The notes: generated from the letters alone by a model not told the origin. DNA of 32,499 nt from Bacillota bacterium (GCA_021821465.1 JAKACM010000050.1:1-32499); one strand, 5' to 3'. Counted from the first letter of the stretch, positions 8,730-17,071 are shown. Numbers and translations: made by a program.

Positions 8730-9236
8730 AAAAACCCTTACTTGCCCAGTGAAGTTAAATCCTCTATAAACAACCTATTACGATGGAGGATTAGAATATG
8801 GCCGGCAAAAGTCACGGAAGATCCCGAAGCAAAGCACTTTTGTGAATCACATCGAGGCGGGATCCACACGAATACACGACAACGAGACGACCCACAAGAC
8901 ACTGGTGTCTACTCGGCGCCTAGTCAGCCAGGCTTATACGGCCGGCGATTTAACAGGGCTCAAGGATAGCGATAATCCGCGGGATCCTGTCAATGACATT
9001 CACCACTTCCTGAAAAAGTTCCTGAATGCCCACTTCGGCTTTAACCGGACAGCCTTCAGGACTATCTTACCCCGCTTGTATTGGTGCAGAATCCTCCCTG
9101 CGACATGCCGGAAAAAGTGGAGAAAGTGGTCAATTTGGCTTTTAACAACCCCAAATTCCTTCGTGATCGCAGTCAGTTTGGCTTAGATAAAGAGTTTGAG
9201 AGTTAAAATATATCCACTGTGCAAGTAAGGGTTTTT
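8730..9236. mobile_element. 507-bp internally deleted insertion sequence / MITE-like element with 22-bp inverted repeats
   Basis: The ends, 8730-8751 and 9215-9236, are inverted copies beginning AAAAACCCTTACTTGC and differ at one position out of 22. The element is bounded by a perfect 7-bp duplication. Inside is a start codon with GGAGG site (8798) joined to the C-terminal part of a transposase, so it looks like an autonomous element that lost its middle. Because it retains both ends it could still be moved by a full-length relative elsewhere in the genome. Confidence 0.85.
8798..9206 (+). pseudogene. Transposase remnant inside the 507-bp element (possibly IS1595/ISXO2-like)
   Basis: ATG at 8798 follows GGAGG by 8 bases and reads MAGKSHGRSRSK before breaking. 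From 8842 another frame reads VNHIEAGSTRIHDNE, then TTHKTLVST and DPVNDIHHFLKKFLNAHFGF; after a shift near 9090 it reads NPPCDMPEKVEKVVNLAF, then NPKFLRDRSQFGLDKEFES, and stops at 9206, nine bases before the inverted repeat. The C-terminal wording resembles DDE transposases of the IS1595/ISXO2 type, recalled rather than searched. The N-terminal and central catalytic regions are absent. Confidence 0.65.
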
Positions 9237-9243
9237 TATGATT
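9237..9243. repeat. Right copy of 7-bp target site duplication
   Basis: TATGATT, identical to 8723-8729; it overlaps the -10 box of the old tnpB promoter. Confidence 0.85.
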
Positions 9244-9269
9244 ATTACCCCAAGAAACTGCCGTGTCAA
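9242..9269 (-). promoter_or_regulatory. Orphaned promoter of the decayed tnpB
   Basis: On the minus strand TTGACA (9264-9269), 16 bases and TAATAA (9242-9247). Without the 507-bp insertion the -10 box would lie only about 23 bases from the tnpB start at 8712. Confidence 0.45.
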
Positions 9270-9735
9270 TACAAAAAGATTCGCCTGATACCCCTCCCTA
9301 AACGCAGGGGTTTTACGGCGCGTTTGATAAAGAGGATGCGGGATGAATTTTGATTCGGCATCCTCTTTGGGTTCGTCCGCCAATCCTGACCCACGCAGAT
9401 CGCCATATCAAAGTAGTGACCACTTCGAAAGCCTGTATTCTTCGTCACATGGCCTTAGGCCACCTCATCATATACACAAACACGACCACGGCGTGATTTT
9501 AAATAACAGTACGTCCCGGTCGCCGAGTTCCGAAATCCGGCGGCATTTGCAAACAGCACGCAATTTTAGTATGGTTACAAGTGCGTAGGTAATATTTGGC
9601 CACGAATTTTCACGGTAATGGCTTCACAAAAATTCTCCGGAGGACATAACCTCGCGGGAGCGAATGAGCTGAACCCGAAGTCGATAATATCTCAACTATG
9701 AGCGAGTGCTCTGTGAAAGATCACCACAGCGCAGC
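9270..9735. other. No supportable gene; probable IS end sequence
   Basis: About 470 bases with only short frames on both strands and no recognised domain. The part 9290-9340 (CCCCTCC, then AGGGG in a short hairpin) lies upstream of the old tnpB promoter and probably belongs to the same IS left end. The rest shows no clear promoter, RNA or coding signal. Confidence 0.4.
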
Positions 9736-10755
9736 ATGAATATCTTCCAGGGTATCGAGCCGCAGGAGACGACAAAGCAAGTTAAGGGTCTCTCACAAAT
9801 ATTGCACACACGGGCGAAAGGACGGTTGCAGGTGATAAAAGTCTATCCACAGCTCGAAGAGGACCTGCTCATACGCCTATTCCATAAGGGCGTGAAATCG
9901 CAGTGGACCGCAGAGGACGTTAACTGGGACGATCCGATTCAATTCACAACACATCAATCCTACGCCCTTGCACGTATGTTAACACCAGTGTATTTGGGTG
10001 AACAGTCGGCCATGCTTGGTGCCAGCGCTATTCTACCGCAAATGGCGCAGGCAGGTGAGACAACGGCTCAGTTGTATCTTAGTAGTTTTCTGATGGACGA
10101 AGCGCGCCACTTTGAAGTGCTAACCCGACTTTACCAGCGTCTTCAGGCCGATCCTTTGACCATCCGGCAGATGCCGGAGATGCTCCGCTATCATAATCGC
10201 TTGCGCAAAGGTGACCGTCTGGATTGGGTTTGGGGTATTCTAATCAGCGATATTTTCGCGAAAAATTTCTACTCTATTTATGCTAAATCACAACCGGAGG
10301 CATTATTCGGCAAAGTATCCGGTCGCGTTATGAAAGACGAGTCTCGGCATCAGGCATTTGCGGAGCATTATCTAAAAACCACGTTACCGACAATTCCTCC
10401 TGAACGCTATCAGGTATTATTGAACATGAAAGACGAGCTTTTAGCCATTATGGACAGCATGTATACTAGGCTTCGCGAGGATGCCGAAATGATCGGTATC
10501 GATGGACGGAAATTCTTAGACCGACTTCGAGTGGATATCGAACATAAAGCACGACGGATCGGTCTTGAGGGATCGGACGGTCCCTATGTCCCCAAAGCCT
10601 ACGGTACAAAACCTGATGCTCAAAGAGCGGCATCCTCCTCTCGGATACCTCGTCCGCCGCTGTCCTTTAAGGCGTTGAGCACATCTAAATGCAGTTCCTG
10701 CTACTTGGCGCTTTTATGCCGCACTCCCTTATTTCGGCGCGCACAGTGCGTGTGA
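9736..10755 (+). CDS. R2-like / ferritin-like diiron protein (ribonucleotide reductase small-subunit superfamily)
   Basis: About 339 aa. The helices carry a diiron set in the spacing of the R2 superfamily: Glu in YLGEQSAM, DEARHF (E-x-x-H), a carboxylate helix ILISDIFAKNF, and KDESRHQAF (second E-x-x-H). Such proteins are ribonucleotide reductase R2, R2-like ligand-binding oxidases or related oxygenases. The position of the fourth Glu seems to be Asp (ISDIF). No radical-generating large subunit NrdA is nearby, so a stand-alone oxidase or oxygenase is as likely as R2. The ATG at 9736 overlaps, as ATGA, the stop of a 13-codon frame starting at 9698; a GTG at 9706 is the alternative, and no strong ribosome site decides. 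The last 45 residues (Ser/Cys-rich) look unlike the family. Confidence 0.7.
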   Translation: MNIFQGIEPQETTKQVKGLSQILHTRAKGRLQVIKVYPQLEEDLLIRLFHKGVKSQWTAEDVNWDDPIQFTTHQSYALARMLTPVYLGEQSAMLGASAILPQMAQAGETTAQLYLSSFLMDEARHFEVLTRLYQRLQADPLTIRQMPEMLRYHNRLRKGDRLDWVWGILISDIFAKNFYSIYAKSQPEALFGKVSGRVMKDESRHQAFAEHYLKTTLPTIPPERYQVLLNMKDELLAIMDSMYTRLREDAEMIGIDGRKFLDRLRVDIEHKARRIGLEGSDGPYVPKAYGTKPDAQRAASSSRIPRPPLSFKALSTSKCSSCYLALLCRTPLFRRAQCV

Positions 10756-10765
10756 CCTGACGGCA

Positions 10766-10791
10766 TGGGGGCCTTTTATCGAAGACCCCCA
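10766..10791. terminator. Hairpin at convergent gene ends
   Basis: TGGGGG(C)CTT pairs with AAG(A)CCCCCA around a TTATCG loop, with one mismatch. It lies between the convergent diiron and HMG-CoA reductase genes and overlaps the last bases of the latter. No long T-run, so only a probable bidirectional terminator. Confidence 0.4.
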
Positions 10792-12044
10792 CGTGTCCAA
10801 TGCGCACGAAAGAAATTTTCACTGCCTCGACTAGCCATGGAAGACGCTGCCGAAATTTCCAGAGCCAGAGTCCCCGCCGCAATAATTTGTGCAAGCCGAC
10901 GGGCGGAGTGGGGGCCTTCACACCCCATCATCCTCAAGTAGGACTGAGCATGAGGCAACCCTGTTCCGCCACCCACGGTTCCCACTTCCAGTCCTTTTAA
11001 AGTGATACTAAAGGCTACACCATCCGGTACTCGAGAAACGGTCGCGTGGGCCATGCTACTCGTTCCTACCATGCCCAGATCCTGACCGGTGGCCGCAAAA
11101 ACAGCGGCTATGGCCGAAGCGGGTGTAAAGCTAAACGACTGCATTCCGCTGTCTTGCGCTCCATGAAGTCCTACCCATTCCAACGCTTGCAATTGCTCGG
11201 CCGTAGTATGCAAATATCGGGCAATCAAATTATCCGGAATGATGCTTTCCGCAACCACGGTTTTTCCGTGTCCCCCATGGAAATATTCATAACTCGGTTT
11301 TTTGTCCCCGCCCATATTTGCTTCCAGAAAAATATTCCCAGGAATCAGGTTCAAGGGGCCGGTCTGGTCCACGATATGCTCGTTCAGCGCATAAGCATTG
11401 CGGGTGATCATATTGGGTCCGCATGCTTCTTGGGTATCGAATCCATAGAGCACATGACAAACGGGTCCAATCACATGAGTGCGGATGTTTAACAAGACAG
11501 CATGATGGGACACACGGGCAACTTGTTCGCCGTTCTTTCTCATCTTGCCGTCATGATGCGGGTTATTAATCCAATCCTTCAATTCCCGCTCATGGGCCAA
11601 AATCCAGTAGTGCAAGGACGTCGCGTCGTTGGCGGTATCAAACACAAAAGCACAATCCCGGGTCATTTCATCCTGCAATACCCATGTCTTAATGCCCTCC
11701 GCCATACCCGTAACATGGCTGCCGCGCAACATGGATTCCGACAAACCACCTTCGGTGTGTGCCAGCGGAATAAAAATATTTTCGGTTGTCCTTGTCAATT
11801 CCTGCAACTCACCGCTGGAATGCCGGTCATAAATGCCCATATCAATGGCAAAAGGCCCTACAACACCAACCGGCAAAACCATTTCTCCAGTCAAACATTC
11901 TTGAAACGGCGCCAAAATTTCCGGTCTCACAGACCACGAAAAAATTCTTTGATCCTCTTCACTCATTTGAGGCAATTGGGATAAGACGTGTTGTCGACGT
12001 AAAACGGCCGCTTGATGGTTGCGATGAGGCCAGCGGAATTTCAT
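10776..12044 (-). CDS. Divergent hydroxymethylglutaryl-CoA reductase
   Basis: A 422-aa protein with the catalytic set of HMG-CoA reductase: Glu98 in LAHTEGGL, Lys in GGDKKPSY (248/249), Asp322 in TGQDLGM and a C-terminal His415 in FFRAHW. It also has LPVGVVGPF near 57-65 and GLEVGTVGGGTGLP at 351-364, the family fingerprint. The enzyme reduces HMG-CoA to mevalonate, the committed step of the mevalonate isoprenoid route, uncommon in Bacillota outside some lineages. A longer middle region (about 140-235) than classical bacterial enzymes suggests a distinct subfamily. The start is uncertain: ATG 12044 lacks a clear ribosome site, and the frame continues 36 codons to a TTG at 12152. No other mevalonate gene is in the window. 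Confidence 0.85.
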   Translation of the reverse strand: MKFRWPHRNHQAAVLRRQHVLSQLPQMSEEDQRIFSWSVRPEILAPFQECLTGEMVLPVGVVGPFAIDMGIYDRHSSGELQELTRTTENIFIPLAHTEGGLSESMLRGSHVTGMAEGIKTWVLQDEMTRDCAFVFDTANDATSLHYWILAHERELKDWINNPHHDGKMRKNGEQVARVSHHAVLLNIRTHVIGPVCHVLYGFDTQEACGPNMITRNAYALNEHIVDQTGPLNLIPGNIFLEANMGGDKKPSYEYFHGGHGKTVVAESIIPDNLIARYLHTTAEQLQALEWVGLHGAQDSGMQSFSFTPASAIAAVFAATGQDLGMVGTSSMAHATVSRVPDGVAFSITLKGLEVGTVGGGTGLPHAQSYLRMMGCEGPHSARRLAQIIAAGTLALEISAASSMASRGSENFFRAHWTRGGLR

Positions 12045-13029
12045 CCCATTCGGTGCGGCACAAACCCCTTTCTTGCCAGGGGGAGGAGCCGCGCCTTCCG
12101 CTCCTTTCAAACAGATTATGTTCTTTAATAAGCAAAGCCGAGACTCCTGCAATCAACTGGATTTTCTTATAGCTGAACCCGCCGGTAATTCTTGTTCCGT
12201 CCTCAAAACCTCAAATCGCACGATGCGCCCCAAAAATAAGCTTCCTGCCAAACAAATACTGCGAAAGCTTGTCGGCATTGCATAGACTATCCTTGAGAAT
12301 CGTGGACTTATGCCGCTGCCAACTTTCCCTCCGTACCTGCTTGAAGGTGCGGGAGGCTCTTCTATGCCGTTCACGACCAGACCGGGAAGTGAAACCGCCA
12401 TCTCCCGGATTCTTGCATCACTTTCGCCGCACAAAGATCGATGGATCCACCCAAGCCCCGCCTTTCTCTCTTCCTTTTGAAACATTCTGTCCTATTTTAA
12501 CAGACAATACGTGAATGCAAAGAAAGTCTCGCTCCATCGCCCAAGAGATCACGATCCGTTCCCGGGCAAGTTTCTGTCCCCGATGTGAAACACCGCGTCA
12601 AAGGCACTGGTGCTAGAGAACAATATCGGACACTCACAAGGCTCCATAACCACGCACCTTTCCGAGTCAGAGCTATTCCTTTACGGGGACAAGAGCCTTC
12701 ACGAGCGTTGACAAGGACGAACAAACGAGAGGCAAAGAGAACCGAAGGGGTGATGATGGCTCAAAATTTAGTGCATGGAGAGTGGTGGGGTTCGCCTTTT
12801 CACCTATAGGCACGAGGCACGGAAGAATTGACGGATTCGTCGTGATGGCTGTTTGTGTGAAGATACGGATGAGAGAATTGCCGGTCATGGCGAGCTCTTG
12901 GGACTCAAAGGTGTCCCGAAAAAGTTTCCTTTGTATGGGAATAGAGATTTTGTCACGGGCTCCCATCATACGATGCCGAGTTCTTGGACCTTCGGTAGAG
13001 AAAGGGCCAGAAGACGGCCGTCAGAAAAA
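12045..13029. other. About 1 kb without a supportable gene
   Basis: Several overlapping frames of 65-110 codons exist on both strands, but none has a recognisable domain with a good ribosome site. A plus-strand stretch near 12885-13020 reads GLKGVPKKFPLYGNRDF in one frame after several stops, and minus frames near 12200-12480 are similarly broken, so the region may be a graveyard of decayed genes. No RNA gene seen. Confidence 0.4.
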
Positions 13030-13072
13030 TAACCCGCGAACGATTGGTGTTAAACATCATGTTCGCGGGTTA
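13030..13072 (-). terminator. Rho-independent terminator of the alpha/beta-hydrolase-like gene
   Basis: TAACCCGCGAAC (13030-13041) pairs perfectly over 12 bp with GTTCGCGGGTTA (13061-13072); on the minus strand the stem is followed by a T-rich TTATTTTTCT. It starts 29 bases after the gene's stop. Confidence 0.75.
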
Positions 13073-13101
13073 CTTGATCGCGTCATTCGTTGTTGATTGG
13101 G

Positions 13102-13785
13102 TCATTTGATATCAAGAAAAAGTTTCTGGCGAAATTTCCGAAGATATCCCCGTGCTTCCTCAACTGCGGAACTATTCTGGTCCCAATTATGTCCTAAGCC
13201 ATGAATCCGGTGATATTCCCATTTATCGGGCCACCGACTAACGCCAGTCGCCAATAAATAAAATTCTTCAATCCAGTTGGTCCCTATCTCTTTGTCTTCA
13301 TCCCCATGCAAAAGCAAAACCGCACGATTGCCGATTCGGGGGACCTTATAACTGACATCCCAATCCAACAGCGTCTTCTTAACATTTTCGGCCGGCCAGT
13401 CGTAATAAGGATGACGATCTTTCAAAAAATCAAAATTGGGCGTGCTTCCAATAGCCGCTACTCCGTAAATCGGCGCGTCACGCTGGTCTGCGGCAGTCCA
13501 TAAGGCCGCCAGGCCACCTAGACCAAAACCGATCAACCAAGCCGATTTCACTCCCAATAACCAATCTCTTGCTTGTTCTCTGGCCGAGGTTAATGCCTTA
13601 ATGTAGCCCTCATAAAAAATATCTTGACGGGCATCATGTTCCATGGTTCCCAGAGTTAAGGTCCGGATTTCAACGTTGTCATCAGCCCCATCCAGTCCTA
13701 GTTGCATCGCAAGATCTGGGTGTGCCACCTCGGGAAAATCCGGAATAATGAGAATCGATTGTTGACTGTCTGCCAAGTCCTTCAT
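13102..13785 (-). CDS. Alpha/beta-hydrolase-fold protein with altered nucleophile elbow
   Basis: A 227-aa protein. LIIPDFPEV near the N-terminus, the elbow LIGFGLGGLAALW, VLLLHGDEDKEIG (acid residue region) and the C-terminal GLGHNWD (His) follow the order of alpha/beta hydrolases. The elbow normally reads G-x-S-x-G; here the Ser position is Gly (G-F-G-L-G). With Asp and His still recognisable, the protein may be a non-catalytic or binding member, or use another residue. The ATG at 13785 was preferred because GGAAGGTGG lies upstream; upstream starts (ATG 13806, TTG 13812) are possible. It appears monocistronic, with a clear terminator at 13030-13072. No substrate can be inferred. Confidence 0.7.
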   Translation of the reverse strand: MKDLADSQQSILIIPDFPEVAHPDLAMQLGLDGADDNVEIRTLTLGTMEHDARQDIFYEGYIKALTSAREQARDWLLGVKSAWLIGFGLGGLAALWTAADQRDAPIYGVAAIGSTPNFDFLKDRHPYYDWPAENVKKTLLDWDVSYKVPRIGNRAVLLLHGDEDKEIGTNWIEEFYLLATGVSRWPDKWEYHRIHGLGHNWDQNSSAVEEARGYLRKFRQKLFLDIK

Positions 13786-13885
13786 GGCCTTTCGCCCACC
13801 TTCCATTTCCAATTAGCAGAGATACCGACTTTGTGCATGCGGTGTGGAAATCGGCCGCCACTCAACCACGGGCCTCTTTGGGTAT

Positions 13886-14029
13886 TTACGATCCGGAACG
13901 GTTCTTGGAATACTCTGCGATGAGTTGTTCCGGATTGTCGGGATCCCAGTAGAACACCGTGACAGGTCTGGGTCTCTCCCTACTGTCACCTGCCTTTACG
14001 CAGAGGGCGCGGTGGTTGGACAGACCCAT
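13886..14029 (-). CDS. Possible small protein or gene remnant, 47 aa
   Basis: On the minus strand an ATG frame ends with VTVFYWDPDNPEQLIAEYSK then NRSGS and a stop. The composition is protein-like (acidic helix, aromatic patch), and the open frame extends upstream of the ATG for at least 20 codons (TLANPNALLKAPVI), so it may be the tail of a decayed larger gene. The ribosome site is weak. It lies between the hydrolase-like gene and the sHdr-associated regulator. No family recognised. Confidence 0.3.
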   Translation of the reverse strand: MGLSNHRALCVKAGDSRERPRPVTVFYWDPDNPEQLIAEYSKNRSGS

Positions 14030-14146
14030 GATAACCGGCGGCCTTCAAGAGTGCATTGGGATTTGCAAGAGTTTGGCGGCTAACAAAGACTGTAATGAGG
14101 CACCCCCAAGAAAAAATTTTGGAAACCTAAAAACAAGATGATACTA

Positions 14147-14758
14147 CTAACGATTCTTAATAGGACTAACATCTTCAGAAGAGACGGACGCTGTCTGGGT
14201 TTCCTGTGTCTTTTGCGGAATAAAAAATTGACAGACTCCGGTTTCATCGCGGCTAAAATGAATGGCCGGTGCGTGAAAATGTTTGGAGAAAATTCGCGTC
14301 TCCGCCTGACAGACAATTTCTGCTTCAGGAGTATTGGGCAACGGACACTGACGCATGGTAATCCACCATCCATTCGGACTCTTCTTCCAATTCATTAAGA
14401 CCGAGTCTTCTTGGCTTAATACTTCAGGAGTTTTCTGAATGGCTTTCCCATAATATTGATCAATAAATTGTTCAAGCACTTTTCCCAACAAATGCTGACC
14501 TCCCACCTTTTCCACAGCTTTTAGCAATTGCGGTATGGCATGGAATTCGTCACCTTGGGGAAGAACACTTTGGTAGACTCCGGTATGGTGAGATCCCGGA
14601 AGAAGAGTCATCGAAACCCGGCGTTCATCAACCAGTTGATGCAAATGACGCTGAATATGGCGTCGAGAAACCCCAAAAACTTTTTGTAACTCTTCTGTTG
14701 TCACTTCTTTATGCTGATCCAAATATTCCAATAATCGTTCGCGAAGGGATGCCGTCAT
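14147..14758 (-). CDS. HTH transcriptional regulator, candidate regulator of the sHdr locus
   Basis: A 203-aa protein. Residues about 3-50 form a DeoR-like winged helix: LRERLLEYLDQHKEVTTEEL, then QKVFGVSRRHIQRHLHQL and a wing VDERRVSM. The C-terminal 140 residues match no domain I recognise; they hold a few cysteines (RQCPLP, IVCQAE, GVCQFF) that could sense sulfur or redox state. The ATG at 14758 has GGAGGG upstream; two earlier ATGs are less well placed. It follows the lipoate ligase by 14 bp, so it is probably cotranscribed with the carrier genes. In other sHdr organisms an unrelated ArsR-type repressor does this job; regulation of sHdr genes by this protein is inference from position. 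Confidence 0.75.
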   Translation of the reverse strand: MTASLRERLLEYLDQHKEVTTEELQKVFGVSRRHIQRHLHQLVDERRVSMTLLPGSHHTGVYQSVLPQGDEFHAIPQLLKAVEKVGGQHLLGKVLEQFIDQYYGKAIQKTPEVLSQEDSVLMNWKKSPNGWWITMRQCPLPNTPEAEIVCQAETRIFSKHFHAPAIHFSRDETGVCQFFIPQKTQETQTASVSSEDVSPIKNR

Positions 14759-14772
14759 AACCTTGCCCTCCA

Positions 14773-15855
14773 TCATTTCATGGACGCCGAATCTTCCGGA
14801 ACTAAAGAGAGCCTGTGTTTATAAGCCTCCAATAGATCCGACGGCGTCAAACCCGTCAATGGCACCGCAGCAAAACTCGCGGCAAGGCGATCCGCCAACT
14901 CCGACACCAAAAACCGTTCTCGCGTCAAATCGGCACCCAAGCGACTTAATCCGTCCTGCGGATCAATAAGCAAATCTCCTCCCAACCAAATATTTTCAAT
15001 CCACTTGTCTTGTTCAAGCCAGATCATGCGAATGAGACCTGTAGGCGTTTTATAAAGACCTTCATAAAGATAAACCCCGTCCCGAATTTTTCTACCGAGG
15101 GTCGTCCACCCTTCATTTTGAAAAACGAATTGCGGATCAAACAGCTTGTGAGTCAATCGTTCGGATTCGGCTTCCTCTTCTTCGGTCAAGTGATCCGCAT
15201 GAGCCGGACTGTCCAGTAAATTGACAAATTCCTCTGTCAGAACATTCATGGCTTCTTCCGAAGACGGCAAATTGTTTTCACCCAGTTCGTCTTTCATCGT
15301 CGTCATATAGTCTCTCAGCGATTCGATGGTCTTGTCTCGGAATTTTTCGGAAGGAACGTTTAGGACGTGTCCCATTAACTCGCGATTAAAATCAAACATC
15401 CAGCTTCCCACGAACACTAAACTTTCCGCGATAGTGGCCGCTCCGGTCCCCCCGATCTTTTTTTGACCCACGATTAGATCATTCAACGGCCGATGTTCAG
15501 CGTTGACACCGAAGCGCTGGTAAGCCGCCACCGGCGCGGGCATCAATGCATTATACAAATCCCTTATTGCCGCATGGGCCCCCGGCATGATCAGGTGCCA
15601 AAATGTTTGATGGGAATCGAGCAGCACCGCGCCCCCGCCGACCAGGCGGCGGGCAACCGGGATGCCGTGAGATTCGCAATAAGGTATATTGAGTTCTCGT
15701 CGAGCCAATTGATGATATCCCACGGACACAAAAGGTCCGGCAGGCGTGGAAGAAACCAGAACCATTTCATCCGCAGACTTAGCCACTTTGGCCACGGCAT
15801 GAAACACCGATAATGATCTCGGTATGGATACACGTCCTAAATGAATGGTTCGCAC
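14773..15855 (-). CDS. lplA: Lipoate-protein ligase of the sulfur-oxidation type (sLpl)
   Basis: A 360-aa ligase of the LplA/BirA fold. VARRLVGGGAVLLD at 67-80 is the lipoyl-AMP binding signature, and GQKKIGGTGAA at 130-140 includes the catalytic lysine region (Lys133). About 130 C-terminal residues beyond the catalytic fold fit the accessory (LplB-like) domain. The family joins lipoate to a lysine of a carrier protein using ATP. Here the targets are most likely the two LbpA proteins (16618-17058 and 23560-24000), as known for sHdr loci, where dedicated sLpl enzymes serve LbpA and not the 2-oxoacid dehydrogenases. The GTG start follows GGGAGGG by about 9 bases. A 102-bp gap separates it from dsrE upstream. 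Confidence 0.9.
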   Translation of the reverse strand: MRTIHLGRVSIPRSLSVFHAVAKVAKSADEMVLVSSTPAGPFVSVGYHQLARRELNIPYCESHGIPVARRLVGGGAVLLDSHQTFWHLIMPGAHAAIRDLYNALMPAPVAAYQRFGVNAEHRPLNDLIVGQKKIGGTGAATIAESLVFVGSWMFDFNRELMGHVLNVPSEKFRDKTIESLRDYMTTMKDELGENNLPSSEEAMNVLTEEFVNLLDSPAHADHLTEEEEAESERLTHKLFDPQFVFQNEGWTTLGRKIRDGVYLYEGLYKTPTGLIRMIWLEQDKWIENIWLGGDLLIDPQDGLSRLGADLTRERFLVSELADRLAASFAAVPLTGLTPSDLLEAYKHRLSLVPEDSASMK

Positions 15856-15957
15856 AGATCATTCCCTCCCGTTCCTATGGTGCCCCTCCTCATGCATCGA
15901 AAAGAATTGACCTTTCGCATCAAAAATTTCTCTCTGCAATTTGAGAGTGTAAAACAG

Positions 15958-16323
15958 TTAAAAAGACAACACCAAATCACATGACAAAGCCTCTTCGTTA
16001 ACAAAAGTTCCTCCAACGACGCCCGACACGCTGTCAATCAAATCATCCTTGGTCATGTCATTCAAATCGAGTGAAGGAGTGCATACCAGAAATTTTACAC
16101 CTGCATCCAGTGCCTGGTCGATAAAATATTGTAAAGTTTCGCCCCCTTCTTTCACATATAGGTTTTCCGCAACTCCCTTTTTCATGAGCTCTGTTCCCCG
16201 CATCGTAAACAACATGGTGACTTCATGATCCAATAAACAAGCCGCGGTAGCCAGAAAAAACGGTGATGCTGTCCTCTCGGGCGTGTTAGGACCCGACGTC
16301 TGAACGTAAAGAATTTTACTCAT
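15958..16323 (-). CDS. dsrE: DsrE-family sulfur carrier
   Basis: A 121-aa protein with the DsrE/DsrF-like alpha/beta fold: it opens SKILYVQTSGPNTPERTASP, the strand and helix-capping loop of the family, and carries the conserved cysteine Cys81 in VKFLVCTPSLDL. A second Cys (29) lies in helix 1. DsrE proteins hold sulfane sulfur as a persulfide on this cysteine and exchange it with TusA. It starts 3 bases after the tusA stop, with AGGAGG inside the end of tusA, so coupling is tight. A paralogue of nearly equal length opens the divergent operon at 17442. This one looks like the DsrE3 type found with sHdr genes. Confidence 0.9.
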   Translation of the reverse strand: MSKILYVQTSGPNTPERTASPFFLATAACLLDHEVTMLFTMRGTELMKKGVAENLYVKEGGETLQYFIDQALDAGVKFLVCTPSLDLNDMTKDDLIDSVSGVVGGTFVNEEALSCDLVLSF

Positions 16324-16326
16324 GAT

Positions 16327-16578
16327 CTATGCCTCCTCAGTTTTTGCCACAAATTTTTCAATACGAAAGTGGAATTCGTTTCCGACTTTCTCGGAAAGCA
16401 ATAGTTTGTGTCCCGTTCTTTTGGTCCAAGCCTGAAAATCCGCGACGGATCCGGGGTCTGTTGCCAAAATGAAGAGTTGAGTACCTCCTTCAATCTGATC
16501 AATAGCTTTTTTGGTTTTAACAATCGGCATGGGACATGACAATCCACGCAAATCCAGCGTTTGTTCGTTTTCGGACAT
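16327..16578 (-). CDS. tusA: TusA-family sulfurtransferase
   Basis: An 83-aa protein with the diagnostic LDLRGLSCPMPIVKTKKAI: Cys15 in the CPxP motif is the persulfide carrier. The two-layer alpha/beta sandwich continues through TQLFILATDPGSVADFQAW. In sulfur oxidisers TusA passes sulfane sulfur between rhodanese or DsrE proteins and the oxidising machinery in the cytoplasm. It is placed between lbpA and dsrE, in the order expected for the carrier half of an sHdr locus. The ATG follows AAGGAGA. Length is normal for the family. Confidence 0.95.
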   Translation of the reverse strand: MSENEQTLDLRGLSCPMPIVKTKKAIDQIEGGTQLFILATDPGSVADFQAWTKRTGHKLLLSEKVGNEFHFRIEKFVAKTEEA

Positions 16579-16617
16579 TGGTGGTCGTTCTCCTTTCTTC
16601 AGTCTCCTTCATTCGAC

Positions 16618-17058
16618 TCAATTACTGTGACATTCGATCCCATCTTGTTGAATCTTTTGCTGGTATAACGACACCGCTTCTGCTCCGGTGACCAAGAGCG
16701 CCACGTCTTGCTCGAAAGTCTCGGATTTTAAGCGAAACAACCAAGTCGTGTAAGGATCCCGATTAACACTCTCCGGGTCTTTTTCGGCATCTTCGTTGAC
16801 CGCGATTATTGTTCCTGCGACCGGCGTAGGAACGCCTCCGACCCACTTTCCGCTCTCCAAACTGGCGCCGCTTGCTCCTCTTTTCAAATCGCGACCGGTT
16901 TTTTTAATGCGACATACCAAAAGTTTTCCCGCCAACGCTTGCGCAGGGTCGGTAATCCCCACTTCTATGTCGCCACTCGCTAGCCGCCGAGCCCACACAT
17001 GTTTATCAATCCAATAGTAACGGTCTTCCGGAATGTTGCAGTTTGATACGACAGCCAT
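16618..17058 (-). CDS. lbpA: Lipoate-binding protein LbpA, copy 1 (GcvH-like)
   Basis: A 146-aa GcvH-fold protein. Lys71 in GASLESGKWVGG is the predicted lipoylation site, and PVAGTIIAVNEDAEKDPESV is the following GcvH-type hairpin. The E-S-G-K-W form separates LbpA from true glycine-cleavage H proteins. In sHdr loci, sulfur bound to the lipoyl dithiol of LbpA is thought to be the substrate of the sHdr complex. The ATG at 17058 follows GGGAGGG at good spacing; the frame runs further upstream through a structured leader and is rejected. It is the first gene of the leftward operon and shares the divergent region with the sHdr operon. The second copy at 23560 is clearly related but differs at many positions. 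Confidence 0.93.
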   Translation of the reverse strand: MAVVSNCNIPEDRYYWIDKHVWARRLASGDIEVGITDPAQALAGKLLVCRIKKTGRDLKRGASGASLESGKWVGGVPTPVAGTIIAVNEDAEKDPESVNRDPYTTWLFRLKSETFEQDVALLVTGAEAVSLYQQKIQQDGIECHSN

Positions 17059-17071
17059 TATTATCCCTCCC

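Noticed and set aside
9237..9340. Plus-strand frame reading YDYYPKKLPCQYKKIRL
   Set aside because: It would join across the 7-bp target duplication to sequence left of the 507-bp element, but the same DNA is better read as the old tnpB promoter and IS end on the minus strand.
12153..12485. Minus-strand frame of 110 codons upstream of the HMG-CoA reductase
   Set aside because: No domain recognised, no convincing ribosome site, composition of a random frame in decayed sequence.
12782..13096. Plus-strand frame of 104 codons
   Set aside because: Runs through the perfect terminator hairpin at 13030-13072 and has no recognisable domain.
15856..15957. Terminator or mini-ORF between dsrE and the lipoate ligase
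   Set aside because: A CTCTC/GAGAG stem followed by ATTTTT exists but is only 5 bp, and the 12-codon frame has no support.
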